Assembly: GCA_001570385.1 (NCBI GenBank)
Contig: BBYL01000027.1
Span: forward strand, 62,001-126,000
Reading direction: 5' to 3'
DNA: 64,000 nt
Origin: Microtetraspora glauca
GTDB taxonomy: Bacteria; Actinomycetota; Actinomycetes; Streptosporangiales; Streptosporangiaceae
Positions 1 through 11,995 of this stretch are shown here, piece by piece; the stretch's first letter is position 1; each line of letters opens with the position of its first letter. The notes under the pieces are model-generated. The model was not told the DNA's origin and did not search any database. It worked only from the letters and a program-made list of their open reading frames with translations. The translations under genes were made by a program, and so were the position numbers.

Positions 1-1201
1 GTGCCGGCCGCGCGGGCTCGTCGGGCTCCGGGGACTGCTCCACCGCCTCCAGCAGTTCGAAGACCCGCTCGGCCGACGCGACGCCCGACTGCACCAGGTT
101 CGCCATCCCGGCCACCTGGGTCAGCGGCTGGCTGAACTGCCGCGAGTACTGGATGAACGCCTGCACGTCGCCCAGCGAGATCGAGCCCGAGGCCACCTTG
201 AACCCGCCCACCACGGCGACCAGCACGTAGTTGAGGTTGCCGATGAACATCATCGCCGGCTGGATGACCCCGGAGATGAACTGGGCGCGGAAGCTGGAGG
301 TGAACAGGGCCTGGTTGTGCTCGCTGAAGGTCTCGGCGGCCTCCTTCTGCCCGCCGAACACCTTGACCAGCGTGTGCCCGCCGTACATCTCCTCGATGTG
401 GCCGTTGAGCTTGCCCGTCGACGACCACTGCTTGATGAACTGCGGCTGCGACCGCTTGCCGATGGCCGCGGTGACGTAGACCGACAGCGGCACCGTGACC
501 AGCGCGATGAGCGCCAGGACCGGCGAGATCCAGAACATCATCACCAGCACCGCCACGACCGTCAGCACCGACGAGATGAGCTGGCTCATCGTCTGCTGCA
601 GTGTCTGCGCGATGTTGTCGGTGTCGTTGGTGGCGCGGCTGAGGATCTCACCGCGCGGCTGGCCGTCGAAGTAGCTCAGCGGCAGCCGCGCCAGCTTGGC
701 CTCGATCCGCTCGCGCAGCCGGGACGCCGCCCGCTGCACGACGATCGTGGTCAGCCGGAACTGCACGATCCCGAGCAGCGCCGCCACCAGGTAGATCGCC
801 AGCACCCAGCCCAGTACCTGGGCCAGCGCGGTGAAGTCGATGCCGTGGCCGGGCACCACGCTCATCGACGACACCATGTCGGCGAACGTGCCCTGGCCCT
901 TGGCCCGCAGTCCCGCGACGGCCTGCTCCTTGGTGATCCCCGCGGGCAACTGGGCCCCGATGATGCCGGAGAAGATCAGGTCCGTGGCGTGGCCGAGAAT
1001 CTTGGGACCCGTGACGGTCAGCGCGACGCTGGCCGTACCGAGGGTCAGAACGACGACCAGCAGCGCGCGCTCGGGGCGCAGCAGCCACAGCAGGCGGCGG
1101 AGCGACCCACCGAAGTCGAGGGCCTTCTCGGCGGGCCCGGACATCATCCTGCCCGGGCCCGGACCGGGCTGCGGGCGGCGCGGGGGAGCCTGGGTGGTCA
1201 T
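1..1201 (-). CDS. ABC exporter half-transporter (permease-ATPase), 3' end outside window
   Basis: Membrane half of a fused permease-ATPase exporter; the reading frame runs off the left edge, so about 400 residues are visible and the nucleotide-binding domain is missing. The visible part has a Gly/Pro-rich cytoplasmic N-terminus, then the six-helix type-1 exporter fold, including the typical stretch SYFDGQPRGEILSRATND and the helix leading to FELLEAVEQ. The start is ATG at 1201 with the strong Shine-Dalgarno AAGGAGG just upstream, but both lie in a hairpin (see 1195-1229). It follows another half-transporter gene of the same kind, so the two probably form a heterodimer. The substrate is unknown; a TetR gene heads the operon, which is common for multidrug exporters. 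The family assignment is firm. Confidence 0.9.
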   Translation of the reverse strand, partial: MTTQAPPRRPQPGPGPGRMMSGPAEKALDFGGSLRRLLWLLRPERALLVVVLTLGTASVALTVTGPKILGHATDLIFSGIIGAQLPAGITKEQAVAGLRAKGQGTFADMVSSMSVVPGHGIDFTALAQVLGWVLAIYLVAALLGIVQFRLTTIVVQRAASRLRERIEAKLARLPLSYFDGQPRGEILSRATNDTDNIAQTLQQTMSQLISSVLTVVAVLVMMFWISPVLALIALVTVPLSVYVTAAIGKRSQPQFIKQWSSTGKLNGHIEEMYGGHTLVKVFGGQKEAAETFSEHNQALFTSSFRAQFISGVIQPAMMFIGNLNYVLVAVVGGFKVASGSISLGDVQAFIQYSRQFSQPLTQVAGMANLVQSGVASAERVFELLEAVEQSPEPDEPARPA

Positions 1202-1229
1202 GAGACCTCCTTCGTCGGTCTCATGACCA
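1195..1229 (-). promoter_or_regulatory. Hairpin sequestering the second exporter's ribosome site and start codon
   Basis: A perfect 13-bp inverted repeat (arms 1195-1207 and 1217-1229) with a 9-nt loop. On the transcript the loop and the start of the 3' arm hold the AAGGAGG ribosome site, and the 3' arm holds the AUG at 1201. A mini-ORF reads through both arms. This is the expected geometry for translational coupling: a ribosome arriving from upstream would open the stem. The structure is seen directly; its function is inferred. Confidence 0.6.
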
Positions 1230-1269
1230 AGGTGCTGTGCCTGTTGACGACCTCGACGAGCTCGGTCAT
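1198..1269 (-). CDS. 23-aa mini-ORF bridging the two exporter genes
   Basis: ATG at 1269 overlaps the stop of the upstream exporter gene (ATGA), and the mini-ORF's own TGA overlaps the ATG of the downstream exporter (ATGA). It encodes 23 residues, starting MTELVEVVNR and ending RPTKEVS. The peptide matches no family known to the annotator. Its likely role is to carry terminating ribosomes through the 1195-1229 hairpin so that the downstream start is exposed. It could be a chance frame, but two exact four-base overlaps plus a hairpin are hard to ignore. Confidence 0.4.
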   Translation of the reverse strand: MTELVEVVNRHSTLVMRPTKEVS

Positions 1270-3002
1270 GCCGCGGCCTCCTGTTCGGTGAGCTGGGACA
1301 GCACGATCTCCCGATACGTCGGGCAGGTGGTCATGAGCTCGGCGTGCCTGCCGCTGCCGACCACGCGGCCGTCGTCGAGTACGAGGATGCGGTCGGCGTC
1401 GCGGATCGTGTTCACCCGCTGGGCCACGATGACGATCGTGGCGTCAGTGATCTCCTCGGCCAGCGCGGCGCGCAGCCGGGCGTCGGTGGCGTAGTCGAGA
1501 GCGGAGAAGGAATCGTCGAACAGGTAGATCTCCGGCCGGTGCACCAGCGTCCTGGCGATGGCCAGGCGCTGGCGCTGGCCGCCGGAGACGTTCGTGCCGC
1601 CCTGGGAGATCGGCTCGTCCAGGCCGCCGGGCATCGCCTCGACGAACTCGCGGGCCTGCGCCACCTCCAGGGCCTGCCACAACTCCTCGTCGGTCGCGTC
1701 CGGCCTGCCGTACCTCAGGTTGGAGGCGACGGTGCCGGAAAAGAGGTACGGCGACTGCGGGACCAGGCCGACCGCTCGGGAGAGCGCGGCCGGGTCGAGG
1801 TCGCGCACGTTGACGCCGTCCACCAGCACCTCGCCGCCGGTCACGTCGAACAGGCGCGGGATGAGGTTGAGCAGCGTCGTCTTGCCGCTGCCCGTGCTGC
1901 CGATGATCGCGGTGGTACGGCCCGGCCGCGCCGTGAAGCTCACGCCACACAGCACCGGCTCCTCGGCACCCGGGTAGCGGAAGTCCGCGGACCGCAGCTC
2001 CAGCTCGCCGAGGTGCCTTTCCGGGGTGATGGGGCTCGCCGGCGGGTGGACGGTCGGCTCGGTGTCGAGCACCTCCTCAATGCGCTCGGCGCAGACCTCG
2101 GCCCGCGGGATCATCATGAACATGAACATCGCCATCATCACCGACATGAGGATCTGCATCAGGTAGGAGATGACCGCGGTCAGCGCGCCCACCTGCATGG
2201 TTCCGTCAGCGATGCGGTGGCCGCCGAACCACACCACGGCGACACTGGACAGGTTCACCACCAGCATGACCGAGGGGAACATCAACGCCATCAGCCGCCC
2301 GACCCGCAGCGACACATCGGTCAGCTGGTCGTTGGCCACACCGAAGCGCTCGCGCTCATGCCGGTCGCGGACGAAGGCCCTGATGACCCGGATACCGGTG
2401 ATCTGCTCGCGCAGCACCTGGTTGATCCGGTCGACGCGCTCCTGCATCGTGCGGAAGAGCGGGCGCATCCGCATCACGATCAGGCCCACGATGACGATCA
2501 TCACCGGCAGTACGACGACCAGCAGCGACGACAGCGCCGCGTCCTGGCGCAGCGCCAGCACGATGCCGCCGACGCACATGATCGGTGCGGCCACCATCAT
2601 CGTGAACGTCATCAGCACGAGCAGCTGGACCTGCTGCACGTCGTTGGTGGTCCGGGTGATCAGGGACGGCGGGCCGAACCTGTTGACCTCCGAGGCGGAG
2701 AAGCCCTGCACCCGGTGGAAGATCGCGGCCCGCAGGTCCCTGCCCAGGGCCGTCGAGGTCCGGGCGCCGTAGTACACGGCCACGATCGAGCAGGCCATCT
2801 GGACGAGCGTCGCGACGAGCATCACCAGCCCGATGCGCGCGATGTACCCGGTGTCGCCCTTGATGACGCCGTTGTCGATGATGTCAGCATTGAGTGTGGG
2901 GAGATAAAGCGTGGCCAGCGTCTGCACGAACTGGAAGAGCACGACGAGCGTGATCTCTTTCCGGTACGGCCTGAGCTGAACCCGCAGGAGGCGGAGCAGC
3001 AT
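1266..3002 (-). CDS. ABC exporter half-transporter (permease-ATPase)
   Basis: About 578 residues: six membrane helices followed by a complete nucleotide-binding domain. Visible motifs are Walker A GSTGSGKTT, the Q-loop region LVPQSPYLFSGTV, the signature NVSGGQRQRLAIART, Walker B IYLFDDSFSALD and a switch region VAQRVNTIRDAD, where the usual H-loop His is replaced by Gln. Many heterodimeric exporters have one degenerate ATP site, which fits pairing with the downstream half-transporter. A TTG at 3005 is also in frame, but ATG at 3002 has AGGAAG nine bases upstream and overlaps an alternative TetR stop. It lies downstream of the TetR gene and ends ATGA into the mini-ORF. Substrate unknown, probably a drug or lipid-like molecule. 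Confidence 0.9.
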   Translation of the reverse strand: MLLRLLRVQLRPYRKEITLVVLFQFVQTLATLYLPTLNADIIDNGVIKGDTGYIARIGLVMLVATLVQMACSIVAVYYGARTSTALGRDLRAAIFHRVQGFSASEVNRFGPPSLITRTTNDVQQVQLLVLMTFTMMVAAPIMCVGGIVLALRQDAALSSLLVVVLPVMIVIVGLIVMRMRPLFRTMQERVDRINQVLREQITGIRVIRAFVRDRHERERFGVANDQLTDVSLRVGRLMALMFPSVMLVVNLSSVAVVWFGGHRIADGTMQVGALTAVISYLMQILMSVMMAMFMFMMIPRAEVCAERIEEVLDTEPTVHPPASPITPERHLGELELRSADFRYPGAEEPVLCGVSFTARPGRTTAIIGSTGSGKTTLLNLIPRLFDVTGGEVLVDGVNVRDLDPAALSRAVGLVPQSPYLFSGTVASNLRYGRPDATDEELWQALEVAQAREFVEAMPGGLDEPISQGGTNVSGGQRQRLAIARTLVHRPEIYLFDDSFSALDYATDARLRAALAEEITDATIVIVAQRVNTIRDADRILVLDDGRVVGSGRHAELMTTCPTYREIVLSQLTEQEAAA

Positions 3003-3624
3003 CAAGAGGTGCTTCCTGTCGAAGGGGTGGGGAAGGCCGCATGAGCAGCCCGTCGAGCAGAACGGAGACGATCTCTTCGTCGTCCATGTCTCCGAACTCG
3101 CCGCCCTGGCCGAAGCCGCGGTGCACGCTCACCGCGATCAGCATGAGCAGCAACTGTGCCGTGGCCTCAGGGGAGCGGCGCAGCCGGTCGCGGTCGGGCT
3201 CGACCAGGGCGGCGAGCCCGGCCAGCATCCGACGCCGGCCGTCCATCATCCGCTCGTGGAACTCGGCGTCGTCGGCCATCAGCTCCCTGGGCGCGGCCAT
3301 GAGGTTGGCGTTGACGCTCATCCCTGTCCGCAGCGTCGTGACCGCCTCGCGCAGCCGCGCGCGCAGTTCGACCTGTGTGCCGATGGCCGCCAGAGCGTCC
3401 ACCGCCGGCTGTGGGTCGAACGCGCTCATCAGGGCCGCCCGCAGCAGCGAGGCCTTGTCGGGGAAGACGCCGAAGATCGTGCCCTCGGCCACGCCAGCGG
3501 CCTCGGCGATCTGGCGGGTGCTTACCGCGGTGCCGTACTCGCGCAGCAGGGGGATCGTGGCGGCGATGAGTGCGACACGGCGGTCTTCCGGCGCCATAGC
3601 CGGCACCCTTCGCCTTTTTGTCAT
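2884..3624 (-). CDS. TetR-family repressor of the exporter operon
   Basis: An N-terminal TetR helix-turn-helix is clear (TRQIAEAAGVAEGTIFGVF, about residues 36-55), followed by an all-helical ligand domain. It is the first gene of the exporter operon, and a palindrome lies just upstream at 3640-3655, so autorepression with induction by an exported compound is likely. The frame overlaps the next gene by about 119 bp, and its last 40 residues (after VLLDGLLMRP) are Pro/Ala-rich and unlike a TetR tail. In another frame a TGA sits exactly at the exporter start (TGATG), so a one-base indel near the C-rich stretch around 3020-3035 may have extended the protein. ATG at 3597 (MAPEDRRVAL) is an alternative start with a better ribosome site. 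Confidence 0.85.
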   Translation of the reverse strand: MTKRRRVPAMAPEDRRVALIAATIPLLREYGTAVSTRQIAEAAGVAEGTIFGVFPDKASLLRAALMSAFDPQPAVDALAAIGTQVELRARLREAVTTLRTGMSVNANLMAAPRELMADDAEFHERMMDGRRRMLAGLAALVEPDRDRLRRSPEATAQLLLMLIAVSVHRGFGQGGEFGDMDDEEIVSVLLDGLLMRPSPPLRQEAPLDAAPPPAGSAQAVPERDHARRALPVRADAGHALSPHTQC

Positions 3625-3639
3625 GCGGACGAGGCTAAT

Positions 3640-3655
3640 GAGCGAGTACTCACTC
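3640..3655. promoter_or_regulatory. Candidate TetR operator
   Basis: The 16-bp near-palindrome gagcgagtactcactc has one mismatched pair around the perfect core GAGTACTC. It lies 16 bp upstream of the TetR start. Motifs of the GAGTGAGTACTCACTC type are typical operators of actinobacterial TetR proteins next to exporters (recalled, not searched). Confidence 0.6.
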
Positions 3656-3665
3656 GTTCAACTGA

Positions 3666-3745
3666 TTATTCTGAGCTACCGCTACGCTCGACGCCGAAAC
3701 CGGCGGCGATCTCGGCGTCGGTCTCGCCCTTAGTGCTTGTGTGCA
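3666..3745 (-). pseudogene. Transposase HTH fragment
   Basis: A short leftward stretch reading STKGETDAEIAAGFGVERS resembles the helix-turn-helix near the N-terminus of IS5-superfamily transposases of actinomycetes (KGET-x-A-x-x-AAGFGV). Nothing before or after it in frame continues the match, so it is a fragment next to the larger relic at 3755-4240. The call rests on one motif only. Confidence 0.35.
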
Positions 3746-3754
3746 AACCGATCA

Positions 3755-4240
3755 TCAGGACAGCTTGTGTGAGCGGGCCCGCGTGAGCCGCCGCCCCATA
3801 AGAATGATCATTGACCAGAGAACCATGGCCTCGTGGTGCTCGGATAAGCGCTCGTGGTCGCGTACGCAGCGACGACGCCAGCAGATCCACGACGGCGTCC
3901 GCTCCAGCAGCGGCCGGGCACCGTCGCGGTCCTGGACACCGGCCGCGGTGAGCATGACGACCAGCAGCAGGCCGAGCGTGTCCACGACCACATGCCGTTT
4001 CCGGCCCTGCACCTTCTTGCCCGCGTCCTACCCACGACTGTCGGCGCCCACGGTCTCGGCCACCCGCAGCGATTGGGAGTCCCCAATCCCCGCGCTGGAT
4101 TCCGCTTCGCGTCCTTCGGTCTGGCGGACCTGTTCGCGCAGGTCACTGTGGATGGCGAGGAGGTCGCCGTCCTGACGGATATTTCGCTCGCCGCGATCAC
4201 CCTGGGCCGGAGCGCTAGCGATCAGTTTGTACATGGGCAC
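3755..4240 (-). pseudogene. IS5-family transposase relic, frameshifted and deleted
   Basis: The C-terminal half of a DDE transposase is spread over two frames. One frame (4240-4028) carries IGDSQSLRVAETVGADSRG; the other (4012-3755) continues with QGRKRHVVVDTLGLLLVVML and QDRDGARPLLER, then jumps to VRDHERLSEHHEAMVLWSM. The D-S-Q-S and DTLG blocks are characteristic of the IS112/IS470 type of IS5 elements. The sequence between the DDE middle region and the C-terminal helix is missing, and a frameshift lies near 4020-4030, so no active enzyme is made. No terminal repeats or target duplication were found. Confidence 0.75.
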
Positions 4241-4335
4241 TGAATCCGAACCCTAAACAGCTCCCAGCGGCGTACTAGCCTCCTACAAGTTCAATTGATC
4301 ATGATGTGCCCGTAACCACAACGAGAGGACATGTC

Positions 4336-4950
4336 ATGCGCGCTCGCGTAGGTTTGACGGCCGGAGTGCTGGCGGGACTCTGTCTCGGAGCGACGGGGAT
4401 GGCCGTGGCCTCAACTCAGGACACGGCCACAGGAGTGATCACTGCGTGTGTGCGGGAAGACGGGATGGTCAGAATCCCCCAGGGGGCCCTGCCGGAGTCG
4501 ACAGCGCCGCAGTCGGTCGCCACGATAAGGCCCACAGCGACTCCCACCAGCGAAGGCGGCTGCGGGGCCCGTGAACAGGAGATCACCTGGAACCAGTCCG
4601 GGCCAGTTGGCCCCGCAGGCCCGCAGGGAGACACCGGCGCCCAGGGATCGCAGGGGGATCGCGGGGCTCCCGGTCTGTCGGAGGTGCAGACGGTGATGGG
4701 GCCGGAGGTGTCCATCGCCCCTGGCCGCGGGGATCACGCCCTCGCGGCGTGCCCGTCAGACAAGATCGCCATCGGGGGCCGGTACACGCTGCTTGAGGAG
4801 AAGCTAGACCTTTACAGTGATGCCGAGGTCCGGATCTGGAATGCGGGTAACGACACATCCAACAGGTACTGGAGCCTCAGTGTAAGAAACGTGAGCGACG
4901 AGGTGGTTCGGGTCCGGGCCTGGGCGACGTGCGCGAAGGTCGGCCAGTAG
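4336..4950 (+). CDS. Secreted protein with a collagen-like Gly-X-Y segment
   Basis: 204 residues. ATG at 4336 has GAGAGGA six bases upstream; an in-frame GTG at 4306 would only add ten residues before the signal peptide. The N-terminus MRARVGLTAGVLAG is a typical Sec signal ending near AVA. Residues 89-112 form eight consecutive Gly-X-Y triplets (GPV GPA GPQ GDT and so on), the collagen triple-helix pattern. Four cysteines lie outside this segment. The C-terminal part (residues about 115-204) looks like a compact beta domain with no family recognised. Short collagen-like segments in bacterial secreted proteins usually act as trimerising stalks, so a trimeric cell-surface or extracellular protein is likely (inference). 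Transposon and integrase relics lie on both sides. Confidence 0.8.
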   Translation: MRARVGLTAGVLAGLCLGATGMAVASTQDTATGVITACVREDGMVRIPQGALPESTAPQSVATIRPTATPTSEGGCGAREQEITWNQSGPVGPAGPQGDTGAQGSQGDRGAPGLSEVQTVMGPEVSIAPGRGDHALAACPSDKIAIGGRYTLLEEKLDLYSDAEVRIWNAGNDTSNRYWSLSVRNVSDEVVRVRAWATCAKVGQ

Positions 4951-5112
4951 CCGAGCCGGCAACGACTCGCCCTCACCGGCTGGCGCGAGATGTGCGGCGG
5001 TAAGTACGCCATCGTCTTCACCCAGCACAAAGGCGCGGCCTTCATGGAAACCGTCCAGATCGACGATGGGCCGGATCTACCAGGCCGACCGCACCGACTG
5101 CCCCTGACGGGA

Positions 5113-5400
5113 TCAGGTACCCCCACCGAGGGTGGAGGCCATCCGGTACGTGGCGTGGGAGTCGAGCTTGCGGCATCCGCGGTTGTCGCTCTGGGCGGTG
5201 GCTGGGGAGGCGTGGCCGAGTAGTTCCTGGACCTCGGCCACGCCTCCCCGGCATCGAGAGCGGCGCGACACGGACCGCGCACACGCTGAGCAGCACCACG
5301 ACCGCGGCGTCGGCCGGATAGCGATCAGCGCGGTCGCCTCCTCCACGGTGCGGGCCCGGGTGGTGCCGACGGTGGAGACCTCGGGCCGGTCGACCGGGTC
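5113..5400 (-). pseudogene. Tyrosine recombinase relic (C-terminal pieces)
   Basis: Leftward fragments in several frames resemble a phage-type integrase. One piece reads TVGTTRARTVEEATALIA, like the start of a catalytic domain; another reads VAEVQELLGHASPATAQ, the block before the catalytic tyrosine. The expected tyrosine is not in frame after it (SDNRGCRK instead of a YTH-type sequence), and most of the domain between the two pieces is missing. It appears to be a second recombinase, distinct from the relic immediately to its right. Confidence 0.5.
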
Positions 5401-5499
5401 GGCGCAGGGCGTAGCCGTACAGGCATGACAGGGGCGGGCCACCGTGGCGGGAGCCAGGGGGACACCTGGGCGGCCCAGGCCGGCGCGGGCAGAGCCGGT

Positions 5500-6253
5500 T
5501 CTGACCTGCGGCGTGCCCTTTTCTGGCTTACTTGGTCTGCCCTCTGTACGGCGTACTGATAGATCATCGCGGCGCGCATGTTGTCGTGCCCCATCCGGGC
5601 CATCAGGACCTTGAGCCCCGCACCCGACTCGGCGCGAGCATGTTGCCGGTGTGCCGGAGATCATGGAAGTGCAGGCCCGGCATGCCTATCTCCTTGACCA
5701 CGTCCACCCAGCGCGTGCGGGTGTTGAAGCCGCTCCCACCAAGGCGCGGAACCACCGGTCCTGCGTGCAAGTCGGCCCGGCCATCCATGCCTATCTTCCA
5801 CAGCGCCCGCTCGGCATCGCCCCTCGTCGTGAAGCCCTCGGGATGGGTTCGCATCTCACCGTGCCGCTGGAAGCGCAGCCGGTAGGCACCGTTCTTGAGC
5901 TTGCGGACGTTGCCGACCGGGCGACGGCCTACCCAGTCCGCCAGCTCGAAGACCTGAGCCACGGTCAGCACGGGCCGCTCTTCCGGGTGCTTGTCGCCGG
6001 CGCCGCGGATCCGGCACACGGATTGGCCGGAATTCTGATCGTCCTCAGCCGTCATCAACACCGCCCGCAGCAGCCGATACGCCTTGGCCGCCATCGACAC
6101 CGAGACACCGTTACCAAGGAGGTCGGCCCGCCACTGCCGACTCATCGCTGTGGACAGCTTGCCGAGCCGGACCCCGCCGAGACACGGCGTGATGCGCTTC
6201 TTGAGCAACCACAGATAGAGGTCGCCAGTGCGTCGGCTGTTGCCCTTGGCCAT
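5500..6253 (-). pseudogene. Tyrosine integrase relic with internal deletion and frameshift
   Basis: The first part encodes a core-binding-like region (AMSRQWRADLLGNGVSVSMA) and a segment with VLTVAQVFELADWVGRRPVG. After MDGRADLHAG roughly 80 residues of the catalytic domain, including the first catalytic Arg block, appear deleted. The sequence resumes at GFNTRTRWVDVVKEIG and the HxLR motif LHFHDLRHTGN, then shifts frame near 5610 to LMARMGHDNMRAAMIYQYA, which carries the region of the catalytic tyrosine. It can no longer make a working recombinase. A 52-bp piece (5685-5736) recurs identically at 61518-61569. Confidence 0.8.
5685..5736. repeat. 52-bp direct repeat shared with 61518-61569
   Basis: This block is identical base for base to 61518-61569 and in the same orientation. 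On the minus strand it encodes GFNTRTRWVDVVKEIG in both places. It lies inside two different fragments of related integrase genes. Confidence 0.9.
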
Positions 6254-6633
6254 CAGGCCGCCCTCCCGGAGCTGCTTCGGAGACGGTGGGCAGTGGATTC
6301 AAGGGAGGTCCCTCCCTTCAGGCCTCAGGCCGAGTTGCCGAAAGATCTTGTCCGTGGCAGTCGGTGTGCGCCGGCTACCTGGCCAAGCCCCCCAAGCCCG
6401 AGGAGAGCGCCGCGCTCCGCCACTTCAGAGAACTACTCGTGATCTTGTGCCTGCGGGATGGACTGCGTGGCGGAGATGTGTTCGTGCCCGGCTCGCGCCG
6501 CTACGCAGGCCGGCCACCCGCCTGTCGGATCTTGGCGCCATCAAACAGGCACGAATTGGATCTGCCGACGGGGCCATTTCGTCACCTAGCGTCATGCCGC
6601 TCACATCGATCCACCCCTAGGAGCCGGGTACCG
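6254..6633. other. Non-coding stretch between integrase relic and cupin gene
   Basis: About 380 bp with no convincing reading frame on either strand. It probably contains the cupin promoter. The far 3' part holds the cupin ribosome site AGGAG at 6619-6623. No repeat or attachment-site signature was recognised. Confidence 0.5.
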
Positions 6634-7128
6634 ATGTCCTATCCGCCACCGCGATACTTGAACGATCACGGGATCACCAGCGCAACCTTCCGGTCGGCCG
6701 ACGCGCCACCGGACCTCACGATCGGAGTCAAGTCCCGGGTCGGCTATCTGGCCACCGGGGCGAGCACGGACGGCCAATTCGGTCTCTACCGATGGGACAT
6801 GGCCGCGATCCCGAACGGCCCCGGCGCCCATTTTCACCGGACCATTTCCGAGTCGTTCTTCGTGCTGGAGGGCACCGTCTCGCTGTACAACGGCGAGCGA
6901 TGGATGGACGCGACACCGGGCGACTTCCTGTACGTGCCGCCGGGCGGTATCCATGCTTTCAGCAACAATTCCGATGCACCTGCTTCCATGCTGGTGCTGT
7001 TCACGCCGGGTGCACCCCGGGAGGCGTACTTCGAGGAACTCGCCGAAATCGTGGCTTCCGGCCGCCAACTCACCGAGGAGGAATGGACTGAGCTGTATGC
7101 CAGGCACGATCAGTACGCTGCGCCCTGA
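6634..7128 (+). CDS. Single-domain cupin protein
   Basis: 164 residues, starting at ATG 6634 behind AGGAG. Both cupin motifs are intact: motif 1 GPGAHFHRTISESFFVLEG supplies the His-x-His and Glu metal ligands, and motif 2 GDFLYVPPGGIHAFSNNS supplies the third His. The short loop between them and the single domain fit a small cupin-2 protein binding one metal ion, either as an enzyme (isomerase or dioxygenase type) or as a ligand-binding protein. The tail EEEWTELYARHDQY is typical of actinobacterial cupins of unknown substrate. It stands alone between an integrase relic and dnaE, so its neighbours give no hint of function. Confidence 0.85.
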   Translation: MSYPPPRYLNDHGITSATFRSADAPPDLTIGVKSRVGYLATGASTDGQFGLYRWDMAAIPNGPGAHFHRTISESFFVLEGTVSLYNGERWMDATPGDFLYVPPGGIHAFSNNSDAPASMLVLFTPGAPREAYFEELAEIVASGRQLTEEEWTELYARHDQYAAP

Positions 7129-7597
7129 ATCAGGCCGGAGTGGTAATCCGGACGCCGCTATCGCTGATTAACGCAGGTGCACCGGGGCGAGCAGGTCGTG
7201 TCGCCCGGGTGCGTGCGCCGGCGCGTACCGACGGCACGGCGATGGCGGCGGATCACTCCGGCCACGTGGTCCAGGGTGCCACGTGGTCCAGGGTGCGACG
7301 TGCCAACGGCAGGGCGGCACGGCAGAACAGCACTCGACGCTCCTGGAGTGGCGTTGTCCTTGATCGACAACCCACCTACCAGGAGCTTCTCTATTTGTGA
7401 TCAAGACCGCTGACCCGCAACGGGCTCGTGACCTGCCACTTCAGGTGGAAAACGCTCCCTATGCGGGTTCGGTGCCCGTATTCACCAGATCGTGCGGGAC
7501 ACGTGCGCACAGGGTGCCCTCTCCGCCGCACCGTCCACATTCGGGAGGCTCGCTCGGCAGGACAACCTCGACGGACCGAGAGGGAGCATTGGATCTG
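7129..7597. other. Intergenic region downstream of cupin and dnaE
   Basis: About 470 bp between the convergent ends of the cupin gene and dnaE. No convincing gene was seen; the open frames here have poor composition and no ribosome sites. The only structure noticed is a 17-bp tandem repeat at 7263-7296. Confidence 0.5.
7263..7296. repeat. Tandem 17-bp repeat, two copies
   Basis: The unit cacgtggtccagggtgc occurs twice head to tail (7263-7279 and 7280-7296). It contains the CACGTG palindrome. It is too short and has too few copies for a CRISPR array; most likely a small slippage duplication. Confidence 0.8.
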
Positions 7598-11188
<3,591 letters not shown>

Positions 11189-11437
11189 GGGTGATCTTGG
11201 CCTTTCCGGGGTGGGGCGGATGGGGCGCTGGAGGCGACCCAACTCTATCGAGGGAGCCGCAGTGGCCGACCACCCTCGCGGAGAAAGGGAGGGACATGCC
11301 GGGGCACGATTGCCGGCAGGCGCAGGTCGCCCCCTCGACGAGCATGAGCAGTCGCCGTCCCAAGACGGGCGGATCCACGGCTCCGACACGGCGCGGGTTC
11401 GGCGCCGTCGGGCGGGATGGCGTCGGGAGTTCGGGAT

Positions 11438-11995
11438 TCAGCACTGCCAGAGGAAACGGCCCTCCAGCTCGTCCGCGCTGAGGAACCCGTAACCCACGCC
11501 GCCGCCGAAGTTCGCGCAGTCGCAGTCCGATTCGTTGAGCTGGAAGAAGAACGACCAGGCGCCGGGTGGATACTCCTCGGATTGCAGCCACGCAGGTTGC
11601 CCCATGATTCGGGACTCCCATGGTTTCAGGCATTCGGGGTCGACCTCGTCGAGATCGACGTGGACATCGCCACGGATCCCGTCTGGACCGGTGAAGCCGG
11701 GCAGTATCTGGATGAAGGGCGGGAGACGGCCGGGCTGGACGATGAGCGCGTTCTCGCCCGCTTCCGGATCCCACGATCCTTCGCAATGTTCGCTCATGAA
11801 CAGGTAGGCCATGCGGGGCTCCCTGCCGGGGAGGCGGAACTGGCCGATGAAGGCCATCGGGCGATCGTGCCGGACGCAGACCGGCCATTGCGGTGCCTCC
11901 AGCCAGACGGGATTTCCGCCGAGCTTGGTCACGAACTCGTCGATCGGCTCGGTGGCAGGGCTGAGAGTCATGGCGTACGGGAGGTCGTCGTCCAC
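11438..11995 (-). CDS. DUF1963 (YwqG-like) protein
   Basis: 185 residues. Recognised by the DUF1963 pattern: an N-terminal GGNPVWLEAPQWPVC, a hydrophobic block ending in Gln-Phe (MAFIGQF), and a C-terminal FLWQC. The biochemical role of the family is unknown. GTG at 11995 was chosen because GGAAGG lies five bases upstream; ATGs at 12070 and 11971 are in frame but have no ribosome site. The longer frame upstream to 12397 is Pro/Arg-rich and unlikely to be translated. The gene stands alone between dnaE and the CMD-family gene. Confidence 0.75.
   Translation of the reverse strand: MDDDLPYAMTLSPATEPIDEFVTKLGGNPVWLEAPQWPVCVRHDRPMAFIGQFRLPGREPRMAYLFMSEHCEGSWDPEAGENALIVQPGRLPPFIQILPGFTGPDGIRGDVHVDLDEVDPECLKPWESRIMGQPAWLQSEEYPPGAWSFFFQLNESDCDCANFGGGVGYGFLSADELEGRFLWQC

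Noticed and set aside
7263..7296. Possible CRISPR-like repeat
   Set aside because: Only two 17-bp copies without spacers and no cas genes.
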